Below are positions 8,592 to 16,160 of a stretch of DNA of 64,000 nt, one piece after another. Both the position numbers and the translations under genes were made by a program. A model generated the notes under the pieces. It had not been told where the DNA came from and did not search any database. It worked only from the letters and a program-made list of their open reading frames with translations. Each line of letters starts with the position of its first letter. Position 1 is the stretch's first letter. Origin of the DNA: Microbacterium sp. Marseille-Q6648 (GTDB lineage: Bacteria > Actinomycetota > Actinomycetes > Actinomycetales > Microbacteriaceae); NCBI RefSeq assembly GCF_943181415.1, contig NZ_CALPBZ010000003.1:372001-436000 (forward strand), read 5' to 3'.

Positions 8592-10343
8592 GTGAAGACC
8601 CGAACCACCCGCACCCTCGCGGCCGCGGCGATCCTCGGCACGGTCGCGGCGACCGCTGTGGCGGTCACCCCCGCGACGGCCGCGCCGGCATCCGCGCCGA
8701 TTCTCTCGCCGTACTACACCGAGCTCGACCTGACCGGCGATGCACAGGTCACCACTGCTGACCTGGAGGCCGCGACCGACGCAGGGTTCACCGTCGCCGA
8801 GCTGGCCGAGCTCTCGCAGCGCATCATCTACGACGACGGCCCGTTCGAGCTGGTCGAAGCCTCGGTCATCGACATGCAGGCCGCCATGAACGCCGGGGTC
8901 ACGACGTCGGTCGAGATCACCGAGGCGTACATGGAGCGGATCGCCGCGTACGACACCGTCAAGGTCGACCCGGCAGAGACCGGGCGCGCACTCAACTCGA
9001 TCATCACCGTCGGCGACGCGACGGCCCTGGCCGCCGCCGCCGCAGCCGACGCCATGCGTGCCGAGCACGGCATGACGAGCATGCTGCTCGGCGTGCCGGT
9101 GGCGGTGAAGGACAACTACAACACCGTCGACATGGTCACCACCGGCGGCTGCGGATGCTGGGACGACAACCAGACGGCCACCGACGCGTTCATGGTGGAG
9201 GGCCTCCGCGACGCGGGGGCGGTGATCCTCGCCAAGGCGAGCCTCGACGAGTTCGCGTTCGGCTTCGCCTCGGAGTTCTCCTCGTTCCAGCCGGCCGGCG
9301 CCTCCACGCTCGTGGCGAGCCCGTACGTCACCTCCCGCACCGCCGGAGGATCGTCCGGCGGCACGGGCGCGGCGATCGCGGCCAACTTCGCCGGCATCGG
9401 GTTCGGCACCGACACCGGAGGATCGATCCGCGTGCCGTCGTCGTACAACCAGCTGGTGGGGGTGCGGCCGACGGTGGGCCTGGCGAGCCGTGACGGGATC
9501 ATCCCGCTCGCGCTGTCGCAGGACACCGGCGGTCCCATGACCCGCACGGTGCTCGACGCCGCCGTGGCCCTGGACGCCGTGACAGGGGTCGACGACACCG
9601 ACCCGGTGACCTCCCGCCAGGCGGGTCTGGTCCCCGAGTCGTACACCGCATATCTCGACGCCGACGCCCTCGACGGCGCCCGCATCGGCTATGTCGCGTC
9701 CATGATCGGCTCGAACCCCACGACGGTCCGGCTGTGGAACGAGGCGAAGGCGCAGATGGAGGCGCTGGGCGCGACCGTCGTCGAGGTCGCCGCACCCGAG
9801 GGATTCTCGGCAGTGCTGGGTGAGCCCAGCGGCAGCACGAACGAGTTCAAGCACGACCTCGACGCCTACATCACCACGCACCTCGACCCCGACGTCACCG
9901 CCCGCAGCCTCGAGCAGATCGTGGCCGAGGGCGTCCATGTGCCGTCGCGTCGCAACACCTACATCTCACGCAACGCGATCACCCCCGAGACGTATGAGGC
10001 GTGGGCGGGACCGACAGGGACGCACACGGTCGCCCTTGCGAACGGCAAGACCCTCGTGACCGGGATGCTCGACACGGGAGACCTCGACGCGCTGGTCTAT
10101 CCCTCGGGAACGCCGTATGGGACCCAGGGCACGAACCTACGCCTGAGCCCCAACACGGGGATGCCGTCGGTGACGGTGCCCATGGGTCAGGCCCTCGAGA
10201 GCGAGTCGATCCCGGGCGCGGGGGTGAACCTGGAGTTCCTGGGCCGCGACTTCGCCGAGGGGCCGCTTCTCGGGCTCATCTACGCGTACGAGCAGGCGAC
10301 GCACCACCGCACGGCGCCGGCGCTGTATCCGTCGCTCGACTGA
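8592..10343 (+). CDS. Secreted amidase-signature hydrolase with a dockerin-like repeat
   Basis: This 583-residue protein uses a GTG start at 8592 with an AGAGGGA ribosome site and a clear signal peptide (about residues 1-32). Right after it, residues 46-58 read DLTGDAQVTTADL, matching one calcium-binding half of a type I dockerin. The amidase-signature catalytic domain follows: catalytic Lys in VAVKDN, the Ser-rich loop AGGSSGGTGAAIAANFAGIG and GTDTGGSIRVPSS provide the Ser-cisSer-Lys triad. It should hydrolyse an amide outside the cell; the substrate is unknown. The upstream neighbour is an anchored cohesin-like protein 50 nt away, which suggests the amidase is displayed on the surface through a cohesin-dockerin contact. 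An alternative ATG at 8538 would overlap the cohesin stop but would bury the signal peptide. Confidence 0.88.
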   Translation: MKTRTTRTLAAAAILGTVAATAVAVTPATAAPASAPILSPYYTELDLTGDAQVTTADLEAATDAGFTVAELAELSQRIIYDDGPFELVEASVIDMQAAMNAGVTTSVEITEAYMERIAAYDTVKVDPAETGRALNSIITVGDATALAAAAAADAMRAEHGMTSMLLGVPVAVKDNYNTVDMVTTGGCGCWDDNQTATDAFMVEGLRDAGAVILAKASLDEFAFGFASEFSSFQPAGASTLVASPYVTSRTAGGSSGGTGAAIAANFAGIGFGTDTGGSIRVPSSYNQLVGVRPTVGLASRDGIIPLALSQDTGGPMTRTVLDAAVALDAVTGVDDTDPVTSRQAGLVPESYTAYLDADALDGARIGYVASMIGSNPTTVRLWNEAKAQMEALGATVVEVAAPEGFSAVLGEPSGSTNEFKHDLDAYITTHLDPDVTARSLEQIVAEGVHVPSRRNTYISRNAITPETYEAWAGPTGTHTVALANGKTLVTGMLDTGDLDALVYPSGTPYGTQGTNLRLSPNTGMPSVTVPMGQALESESIPGAGVNLEFLGRDFAEGPLLGLIYAYEQATHHRTAPALYPSLD

Positions 10344-10359
10344 CCGACGACGCGCCCGG

Positions 10360-10402
10360 AGCGGGGCTCTCGGCATCCTTCACGGATGCCGGGGGTCCCG
10401 CT
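10360..10402. terminator. Bidirectional hairpin between the amidase and a convergent small gene
   Basis: AGCGGG...CGGCATCC, a short loop, then GGATGCCG...CCCGCT form a long imperfect stem just past the amidase stop and just before the stop of the minus-strand small membrane protein. It can terminate both transcripts. No strong T run follows, as is usual in high-GC actinobacteria. Confidence 0.65.
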
Positions 10403-10411
10403 CTCCGCGTC

Positions 10412-10585
10412 TCAGTCGCCGTAGTGGAAGTAGACGGCGCGGCGGGTGCTCAGCACCGTGGTGGCGTAGGCCGCGAGGGCGAGGCCGATCACCGTGCACA
10501 CGGCGACGGCGGACCACTTCAGGATCGCGAGGAGGAGTGAGAGCACAGGTGGAGAAGGTTTCGTCCGGGGGCAGACAACGGGCAT
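10412..10585 (-). CDS. Small single-pass membrane protein (57 residues)
   Basis: An ATG at 10585 opens a 57-codon frame ending TGA at 10412. After MPVVCPRTKPSPP it reads a clean hydrophobic helix (VLSLLLAILKW, then AVAVCTVIGLALAAY) and ends with a short polar tail STRRAVYFHYGD. The codon bias is normal for this genome, and the hairpin downstream closes it. A GTG about 14 codons inside is an alternative start. I do not recognise a family. It stands alone, convergent to the amidase and divergent from ugd. Confidence 0.5.
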   Translation of the reverse strand: MPVVCPRTKPSPPVLSLLLAILKWSAVAVCTVIGLALAAYATTVLSTRRAVYFHYGD

Positions 10586-10706
10586 CGCAGCACGAAGGAC
10601 ACCTTCGCGCCACCGACTCTAGGGTACCCGGGCGGAGTATCCGCTCCGGACCACGCCGACGCGACTTCTAGGATGGGAGCGTCCGTTCGCGCCCCCAGGA
10701 GTTCTC

Positions 10707-12017
10707 ATGCGTTTGTCTGTTATCGGTTGTGGGTATCTGGGGGCTGTGCATGCGGCGGCGATGGCGTCGATCGGGCACGAGGTCGTGGGGATCGATGTGG
10801 ACCAGGCGAAGGTGGAAGCACTCGCCAGTGGGCGGGCGCCGTTCTTCGAGCCCGGGTTGCAGGAGATCCTGACCGAGGGCATCAGCGCGGGCCGGTTGCG
10901 GTTCACCACCGACATGGCCGACGCGAAGGGCGCTGTGGTGCATTTCGTCGGTGTCGGAACCCCGCAGCAGAAAGGCGGCTACGCCGCCGACCTCACCTAC
11001 GTCAACGCCGCCGTCGACGCGCTCCTGCCCCACCTGTCCCCCGGTGACCTCGTCGCAGGCAAGTCCACCGTCCCCGTCGGCACCGCCGCCGACCTCGCCC
11101 CGAGGGTGAGCGCGACCGGGGCGACATTGGTGTGGAACCCGGAGTTCCTCCGCGAAGGGTTCGCGGTGCAGGACACCGTCGACCCCGACCGTCTCGTCGC
11201 CGGCGTCCCCACCGGCCCCGAGGGGGAACGGGCAGCGGACATCCTCCGCGAGGTCTACCACCCCAGCGTCGGTAAGGGGACCCCGTTCATCGTCACCGAC
11301 TACGCCACCGCGGAACTGGTCAAAGTCGCCGCCAACGCCTTCCTTGCCACGAAGATCAGCTTCATCAACGCGATGGCCGAGATCGCCGAAGTCACCGGCG
11401 CCGACGTCACCCAACTCGCCGACGCCATCGGCCACGACGCCCGCATCGGCCGCCGCTTCCTCGGCGCCGGCATCGGCTTCGGCGGCGGCTGCCTCCCCAA
11501 AGACATCCGCGCCTTCTCCGCCCGCGCCGAAGAACTCGGCCGCGGCGAATCCGTGGCGTTCCTGCGCGAAGTGGACGAGATCAACCTCCGCCGCCGCGAC
11601 CACGCCGTCACCCTCACCGTCCAAGCCCTCGGCGGATCCGTGTTCGAGAAGAACGTCACCGTCCTCGGCGCCGCCTTCAAACCCCACTCCGATGACATCC
11701 GCGACTCCCCCGCCCTCGACGTCGCCGTCCGCCTCCACGGCCTCGGCGCCCACGTCACCGTCACCGACCCCGAAGCGATCACCAACGCCAAAACCATCCA
11801 CCCCCAACTCACCTACATCCACGACCGCGACGAAGCCCTCACCGGCGCCGACGCCGTCATCGTCGTCACCGAATGGGACCAATACCGCCGCCACCTCGAC
11901 CCCACCCACGCCAAAACCCTCACCCGCGGGCAGATCATCATCGACGGCCGCAACTGCCTCGACGCCACCGCCTGGCGCAACGCCGGCTGGACCTACCACG
12001 GCATGGGACGCCCCTGA
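10707..12017 (+). CDS. ugd: UDP-glucose 6-dehydrogenase, copy 1
   Basis: This 436-residue cytoplasmic enzyme oxidises UDP-glucose to UDP-glucuronate with two NAD+. It has the N-terminal Rossmann fold (GCGYLGAVHAA, residues 8-18), the catalytic loop GFGGGCLPKD with Cys262, and the C-terminal UDP-binding domain (VLGAAFKPHSDDIRDSP). It starts at an ATG with an AGGAG site. It is isolated from the polysaccharide locus but is almost identical to the copy at 62162-63472: about seven residue differences in 436, with similarity starting at the ATG and ending at the stop. It could serve a separate glycan or be the product of gene conversion. Confidence 0.96.
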   Translation: MRLSVIGCGYLGAVHAAAMASIGHEVVGIDVDQAKVEALASGRAPFFEPGLQEILTEGISAGRLRFTTDMADAKGAVVHFVGVGTPQQKGGYAADLTYVNAAVDALLPHLSPGDLVAGKSTVPVGTAADLAPRVSATGATLVWNPEFLREGFAVQDTVDPDRLVAGVPTGPEGERAADILREVYHPSVGKGTPFIVTDYATAELVKVAANAFLATKISFINAMAEIAEVTGADVTQLADAIGHDARIGRRFLGAGIGFGGGCLPKDIRAFSARAEELGRGESVAFLREVDEINLRRRDHAVTLTVQALGGSVFEKNVTVLGAAFKPHSDDIRDSPALDVAVRLHGLGAHVTVTDPEAITNAKTIHPQLTYIHDRDEALTGADAVIVVTEWDQYRRHLDPTHAKTLTRGQIIIDGRNCLDATAWRNAGWTYHGMGRP

Positions 12018-12080
12018 CCGCCGGTCGCGGCATCCATTCTCGGCGCGTTCTCAGCAAAACGCCCCTACTCTGATCACCAG

Positions 12081-12175
12081 CAAGGGGAGTACTCCCACGC
12101 GACGAATGCGTCATTACGGGTCCGAAGATGTGACCCCGCGTCGTCGGTCCGGTGATCCGGGTGGAAGAGACCTTG
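12081..12175 (+). ncRNA. yybP-ykoY manganese riboswitch upstream of the TerC gene
   Basis: The leader of the TerC gene carries the conserved yybP-ykoY blocks in order: CAAGGGGAGTA at the 5' end, GTCATTACGG in the middle, and GGAAGAGACCTTG at the 3' end, whose CCTTG pairs with the opening CAAGG to close helix P1. This class binds Mn2+ and very often precedes TerC/Alx or Mn exporter genes. The distance to the ATG (35 nt) allows translational control or a nearby terminator. Assignment rests on motif match and context. Confidence 0.85.
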
Positions 12176-12209
12176 GGCCCATCTGTTCGGCCAGGTCTCA
12201 GGAGTACCC

Positions 12210-13250
12210 ATGGATGTCACCCCGCTCGTCTGGCTCATCACCATCGCGGTCACGATCGCGTTCTTCGTCTACGAGTTCTACGCGCATGTGCGCAAGCCCC
12301 ACGAGCCGAGCATCGGCGAAGCGGCTCGCTGGTCGGCCTTCTACATCGGGCTCGCGCTGCTGTTCGGCGTCGGCATCGGGGTCGTGTCGGGCTGGCGGTT
12401 CGGCGGCGAGTACTTCGCCGGCTACCTGACCGAGAAGGCCCTGTCGATCGACAACCTCTTCGTGTTCCTGCTCCTCATGACCAGCTTCGCGGTGCCGAGG
12501 ATCTATCAGCAGAAGGTGCTGATGATCGGCATCGTGATCGCGCTCATCATGCGCGGCGCGTTCATCGCCGTCGGCGCGAGCCTGGTGGCCAACTTCTCGT
12601 GGATCTTCTACATCTTCGGTGCGCTGCTGCTGTTCCTGGCGTACCGTCAGGCCTTCGGCGACCACGACAGCAACCCCGCGGACGGGAAGTTCATGCGGTT
12701 CGTTCGCCGTCACCTCCCGGTGGCGGACGAGTACGACGGCGACAAGCTCTTCACGGTGCGAAACGGCAAGCGCCTCGTCACGCCGATGCTGCTGACGATC
12801 ATCGCGATCGGCTTCATCGACCTGATCTTCGCGGTCGACTCGATCCCGGCCATCTACGGCCTGACCGAAGAGGCCTACATCGTCTTCACCGCGAACGCGT
12901 TCGCGCTGATGGGACTGCGTCAGCTGTACTTCCTCATCGGCGGTCTGCTGCAGCGTCTGGTGTACCTCGCGCAGGGACTCGCGGTCATCCTCGGCTTCAT
13001 CGGCGTCAAGCTCGTGTTCCACGCGCTGCACGTCAACGAGCTGCCGTTCATCAACGGCGGCGAGCCGGTGCTGTGGGCGCCTGAGATCCCGATCTGGTTC
13101 TCGCTGCTGTTCATCGCGGCGACCGTGGCCGTGGCCACGTGGGCGAGCCTTGCGAAGACGCGTCGGGACGACCGCCGGACGGCGATCGTCGACGAGCGAG
13201 CGGATGCCGCGACGCCGGCCGCCGACGAGGTCGCACCTCCCCGTCACTGA
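12210..13250 (+). CDS. TerC/Alx-family membrane protein (probable Mn2+ exporter)
   Basis: This 346-residue integral membrane protein has about nine hydrophobic helices. The family signatures are the acidic helix motif EKALSIDNLFVF (about residues 72-83) and DLIFAVDSIPAIYG (about residues 206-219); their Asp residues are thought to bind the metal. TerC/Alx proteins export Mn2+, and the yybP-ykoY riboswitch directly upstream supports that role here. The ATG has a CAGGAG ribosome site. The C-terminal 30 residues are charged and non-conserved. A historical annotation would be tellurium resistance, but no ter cluster is present. Confidence 0.93.
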   Translation: MDVTPLVWLITIAVTIAFFVYEFYAHVRKPHEPSIGEAARWSAFYIGLALLFGVGIGVVSGWRFGGEYFAGYLTEKALSIDNLFVFLLLMTSFAVPRIYQQKVLMIGIVIALIMRGAFIAVGASLVANFSWIFYIFGALLLFLAYRQAFGDHDSNPADGKFMRFVRRHLPVADEYDGDKLFTVRNGKRLVTPMLLTIIAIGFIDLIFAVDSIPAIYGLTEEAYIVFTANAFALMGLRQLYFLIGGLLQRLVYLAQGLAVILGFIGVKLVFHALHVNELPFINGGEPVLWAPEIPIWFSLLFIAATVAVATWASLAKTRRDDRRTAIVDERADAATPAADEVAPPRH

Positions 13251-13345
13251 CCTCTTTCCCCGTTCTGTCAACCCCCGTGCGCGCGCGGAGGGGACGGGGC
13301 AGGGTCGGACGGGTCCATAACCCGACCCGTCGGAAGGAGCCGAGG

Positions 13346-13762
13346 ATGACCACGGCACGAGAAGTCATGACCACGGACGTCACCTGCATCAAGGAGGGCG
13401 ACACGCTGGTGGAGGCGGCGCGGCTGCTGCGGCAGCTGGACGTCGGAGCCCTGCCGATCTGCGGCAGCGACGACAAGCTGAAGGGGATGCTCACCGATCG
13501 CGACATCGTCGTCAAGTGCATCGCCGACGGCGGCGACCCGTCGACCGCGACCGCGGGCGACCTGGCCGAGGGCAAGCCGGTGACCATCGGCGCGGACGAC
13601 GACATCCGCGACGCGCTCACGATGATGCAGCAGCACCAGGTGCGCCGGCTCCCTGTGATCGACGGGCACCGGCTGGTGGGCATCATCAGCCAGGCCGACG
13701 TGGCGCTGTCGATGTCGCCGACCGAGACGGGCGAGACAGTCGCCGAGATCTCGGAGGACTGA
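13346..13762 (+). CDS. Two-CBS-domain protein
   Basis: This 138-residue cytoplasmic protein is made of two CBS domains: residues 1-60 (REVMTTDVTCIKEGDTLVEAARLL) and residues 70-130 (GKPVTIGADDDIRDALTMM). Such stand-alone pairs bind adenine nucleotides and are similar in layout to mycobacterial hypoxic response protein 1. The ATG at 13346 follows a GGAAGGAG site. It is monocistronic, with a perfect terminator hairpin 28 nt after the stop. A stress or energy-sensing role is inferred; no partner enzyme is adjacent. Confidence 0.9.
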   Translation: MTTAREVMTTDVTCIKEGDTLVEAARLLRQLDVGALPICGSDDKLKGMLTDRDIVVKCIADGGDPSTATAGDLAEGKPVTIGADDDIRDALTMMQQHQVRRLPVIDGHRLVGIISQADVALSMSPTETGETVAEISED

Positions 13763-13790
13763 CTCCGCCTTCCACCCGCTGACACCCCTG

Positions 13791-13829
13791 CGACGAGGCC
13801 GCCGACGAGCGATGTCGGCGGCCTCGTCG
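13791..13829 (+). terminator. Perfect 16-bp terminator stem after the CBS gene
   Basis: CGACGAGGCCGCCGAC and its exact complement enclose a 7-nt loop (GAGCGAT). There is no T run, which is usual for this group. It separates the CBS gene from the next small gene. Confidence 0.75.
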
Positions 13830-13872
13830 TACGCTGGAGGTGTCTCGGCCGGAGAAGGGAATCCGGCTCACC

Positions 13873-14193
13873 GTGTCGACGTCGAAGCGCTACGCGCAGC
13901 ACTACGACCGCCTCGCTCACGACCGCCAGACACGCGAGGGCGTCGACGAGGTGCGGATCCCACCGTGCACGCTCCCCCATCAGGCGTACGGCCGTCAGGA
14001 GCTGCGCTGGGCGAAGCCGGGCGAGAAGCAGGCGGTGTGGGCCTGGATCTCGTGGCCGCACAAACCCGCCGAGCGCATCCCCGCTCGGGCGATCGGCTGG
14101 AACGACCGGGTCGTGGTGGTCGAGTGGGATGACCGCACGGGCACCCGCAACACCGTGGTGTGGCGCAGCGGCGTGACGCGGCGTACCGCCTGA
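13873..14193 (+). CDS. Small conserved-looking hypothetical protein (106 residues)
   Basis: A GTG at 13873 (VSTSKRYAQHYDRL) follows GGAGAAGGGA with a 12-nt spacer; a GTG at 13840 would add 11 residues. The protein is basic and tryptophan-rich, with WAWISWPHKPAERIPARAIGWNDRVVVVEW as its core, suggesting a small beta-barrel-like fold. I do not recognise a family with certainty. Codon use is typical of the genome, so it is probably real. It stands between two terminator-like hairpins (13791-13829 and a GTGCGC/GCGCAC stem at about 14238-14255). Confidence 0.65.
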   Translation: MSTSKRYAQHYDRLAHDRQTREGVDEVRIPPCTLPHQAYGRQELRWAKPGEKQAVWAWISWPHKPAERIPARAIGWNDRVVVVEWDDRTGTRNTVVWRSGVTRRTA

Positions 14194-14269
14194 CGGGCGT
14201 GGGCTTACCGCGCGCCGTCCGATTCGGCAAGGGCCCCGTGCGCGCGCCGGCGCACGAGATAGTGAGCGC

Positions 14270-14629
14270 ATGAGATGCATCACATACGCGGGCGAGACGG
14301 TCATCACGACCGATGATGTCGCCGAAGCGCTCGTGGAATTGACCGCCGCGATCGCGACCCTGGGGGCGGCCGAGGCGGTGAGCATCCCGATCGTGTTCCG
14401 AGAGAACGACGAGATCGGCGAGGCGGAGCTCGTCATCGGCGTCGGCAACGACGTGCTGTCGGTGCCCGTGGAGTGGGAGGGCGCCGAGCCCGACTTCTCG
14501 CGCGCCGCGCACGAACTGAAGTCGCACGACGCCTACCCGCACCGCGCGGTCGAGTCGGACGCCGACGGGGTGACGGAACCCGAGGGAGCACGCTACGACC
14601 CCGACCTCGAGGGCTTCACGCACGCCTGA
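14270..14629 (+). CDS. Hypothetical protein (119 residues)
   Basis: The frame starts MRCITYAGETVITTDDVAEAL and is rich in acidic residues. It contains predicted helix (about residues 15-37) followed by beta strands (VSIPIVFRENDEIGEAELVIGVG). It has no signal peptide or membrane segment and I recognise no domain. Codon bias matches real genes. It is the last gene before the repeat-bearing intergenic region at 14.63-15.23 kb, and the first repeat hairpin could act as its terminator. Confidence 0.65.
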   Translation: MRCITYAGETVITTDDVAEALVELTAAIATLGAAEAVSIPIVFRENDEIGEAELVIGVGNDVLSVPVEWEGAEPDFSRAAHELKSHDAYPHRAVESDADGVTEPEGARYDPDLEGFTHA

Positions 14630-14668
14630 ACCGGTCGCGATCTGTCTGCACCCGGCGGTTAACGAACG

Positions 14669-14838
14669 AGCGGCCCGCGAGCTGGGGACTCGCGGGCCGC
14701 TGACCGCCGTAGAATTCGTGGGCCCTCGCACCCGAAGCGATGCCGACGATGGCGGATCAGAACAGAGAGCTGGGGACCCTCTGTGCTTCCACGGTAAGCG
14801 CCCCCGAAACGGATGTCTGTCGGAACTTTGGGGGACAA
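14669..14838 (+). repeat. Structured repeat, copy 1 (candidate non-coding RNA)
   Basis: The unit starts with a 12-bp perfect stem (14669-14680 with 14690-14701) around the loop GCTGGGGAC. A second hairpin (ACAGAG 14762-14767 with CTCTGT 14779-14784) presents the same CTGGGGA core. It ends with ACGGTA and the tail GGATGTCTGTCGGAACTTTG running into GGGGGACA. The two hairpins are 60 bp apart, the same as in copy 2. A short open frame on the + strand reads DVCRNFGG through the tail, so a coding role cannot be excluded. The strand is assigned only by convention. Confidence 0.55.
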
Positions 14839-14976
14839 GAAACAGGCGTGCCCCCGGACGCGGGGGAGAAAGTGCGCCCGGGGGCAATGCCGTCGGCTGC
14901 CTGCGGCGATCAGTCTTCGCCCCGACGGGAGGAGGCGATCGCGCCTCCACGCCTCAGGCTAGGCGCGGCGCCCCGC

Positions 14977-15002
14977 GCTGTCTGTCGGCATTTCGGGGGA
15001 CG
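14977..15002 (+). repeat. Solitary tail motif of the structured repeat (copy 3)
   Basis: CTGTCTGTCGGCATTTCGGG matches the 3' tail of the two full repeats (TGTNTGTCGGNANTTNGGGGGAC) without the upstream hairpins. CGCCCC before it can pair with the G run at its end. Confidence 0.5.
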
Positions 15003-15028
15003 ACCCGCACCCACGCCGGACAAAGTGA

Positions 15029-15195
15029 AGCGGCCCGCAAGCTGGGGACTCGCGGGCCGCTGACCGCCGGAGCTCGTCTGCTCACGCACCCGAAGCGGAG
15101 TGGACGAAGGCGGTTGAAGAAGGGCACTGGGGATGCCCGTGGTACTAACGGTAGACGCTTCCCGCGCGGATGTATGTCGGTATTTTGGGGGACAC
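15029..15195 (+). repeat. Structured repeat, copy 2 (candidate non-coding RNA)
   Basis: The first hairpin (AGCGGCCCGC 15029-15038 with GCGGGCCGCT 15052-15061) keeps the loop GCTGGGGAC. The second hairpin is GGGCA (15122-15126) with TGCCC (15134-15138) around CTGGGGA. Its stem differs completely from copy 1 while the loop is kept. The conserved ACGGTA and tail (15168-15193) follow. A degraded fourth tail is at 15201-15224. Confidence 0.55.
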
Positions 15196-15232
15196 GGGAC
15201 GATATATCAGTATTCCTGGGGCGAGGGGCCGC

Positions 15233-16006
15233 TCAGCCGAAGAATGTGCCCGCGAGCGCGAGGAGCACGTACGTACCGTTGAAGACGACGTGGACGAGAA
15301 CAGCGCCCCAGATGCGGCCGGTGAGAAGAACGAGTGCGGCGCAGATGACGCCCAGCAGCGTGAGCGAGAGGACGACGTCGGCGGCGAGCGGGGCGACGAG
15401 CACGTGGGCGAGGACGAAGAGTCCGACGCTCACGAGGCCGGCCACGATGCCCGCCGTCACTCCCCCGAAGCGGCGGCGCAGCAGGGTGTAGATCGTCACG
15501 AGGATGACGGCGCGGAAGAAGAACTCCTCGAGCACGGGGGCGATCGCGACCGTGGCGACGACGTCGGTGAACAGCCACCCCGACGGAAGCTGTCCGCCGA
15601 TCGTGGGATACGACGGCAGCGCGCCCGACCCTCCCGTCCCGATCTCGAACCAGCCCTGGCACATCCGCACGAACACGCCCAGCCCGATCCCCCAGACGAG
15701 GTCCGTGAACCGGAAGTTCAGCAGGTACACGGGACGCCCGCGCAGGAACGCCCAGACGACGACTGCGAGCATCGCCGCCCACAGCAGCGCCGTGGCCGCG
15801 ATGCCGGCGAGCCCCCCGGGAAGCACCTGAGAGAGGATGCCGCCGCCGAGCACTCCGACGCCGAGGGCGATGATCGCCGCCGCCAGGAGGGACTCGCGCC
15901 AGCGCGCCGTCGAGCGCCCGCCGAGACGCCAGTCGGTGCGGCGCGGACGCCGGCGGGGCGGGGTGTCGGTCGACTCGTCGAGAGCATCGGTAGAGTGGGT
16001 CGCCAC
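15233..16006 (-). CDS. CPBP-family intramembrane glutamic endopeptidase
   Basis: This 257-residue protein has a basic proline-rich cytoplasmic start (residues 1-40) and about seven transmembrane helices. The CPBP motifs are present: EEFFFRAV (about residues 162-169, the EExxxR motif), then FVLAHVLVAP and LVHVVFNGTYV with their His residues. Members cleave membrane substrates or process peptides. The gene is divergent from the tyrosine phosphatase gene (154 nt apart). No bacteriocin genes are adjacent, so a housekeeping or prenyl-processing role is open. Confidence 0.9.
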   Translation of the reverse strand: MATHSTDALDESTDTPPRRRPRRTDWRLGGRSTARWRESLLAAAIIALGVGVLGGGILSQVLPGGLAGIAATALLWAAMLAVVVWAFLRGRPVYLLNFRFTDLVWGIGLGVFVRMCQGWFEIGTGGSGALPSYPTIGGQLPSGWLFTDVVATVAIAPVLEEFFFRAVILVTIYTLLRRRFGGVTAGIVAGLVSVGLFVLAHVLVAPLAADVVLSLTLLGVICAALVLLTGRIWGAVLVHVVFNGTYVLLALAGTFFG

Positions 16007-16160
16007 GGGCCTACGCTATCGCGACGGGGAACAGGCCCCGCTTCAGCGTCGACGCACGCATCCCACCGGGCGCGTGCGTTCGCGCCGGATCCGCGACCCC
16101 GCACCAACAGAGCCCACCCCCACAAGCCCACGAGCACCGCCTCACGCTTCGGAGTCCGCC

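Larger units (their letters stand above)
14630..15232. other. Intergenic region between convergent genes, filled by a duplicated structured repeat
   Basis: No gene with convincing start, length and codon use was found in these 603 bp. The region holds two copies of a hairpin-rich repeat (14669-14838 and 15029-15195) and four copies of its 3' tail motif. Short reading frames cross it on both strands; see the repeat entries and findings. Confidence 0.7.

Noticed and set aside
7707-10343. One 878-codon open frame spanning the cohesin-like and amidase genes
   Set aside because: The amidase has its own GTG, ribosome site and signal peptide, and the cohesin tail (LASTG, helix) is in another frame. 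The fusion arises from a frameshift and lack of stops in GC-rich DNA.
12198-13358. 386-codon minus-strand frame opposite the TerC gene
   Set aside because: Charged low-complexity antisense product; TerC on the plus strand has full motifs and a riboswitch.
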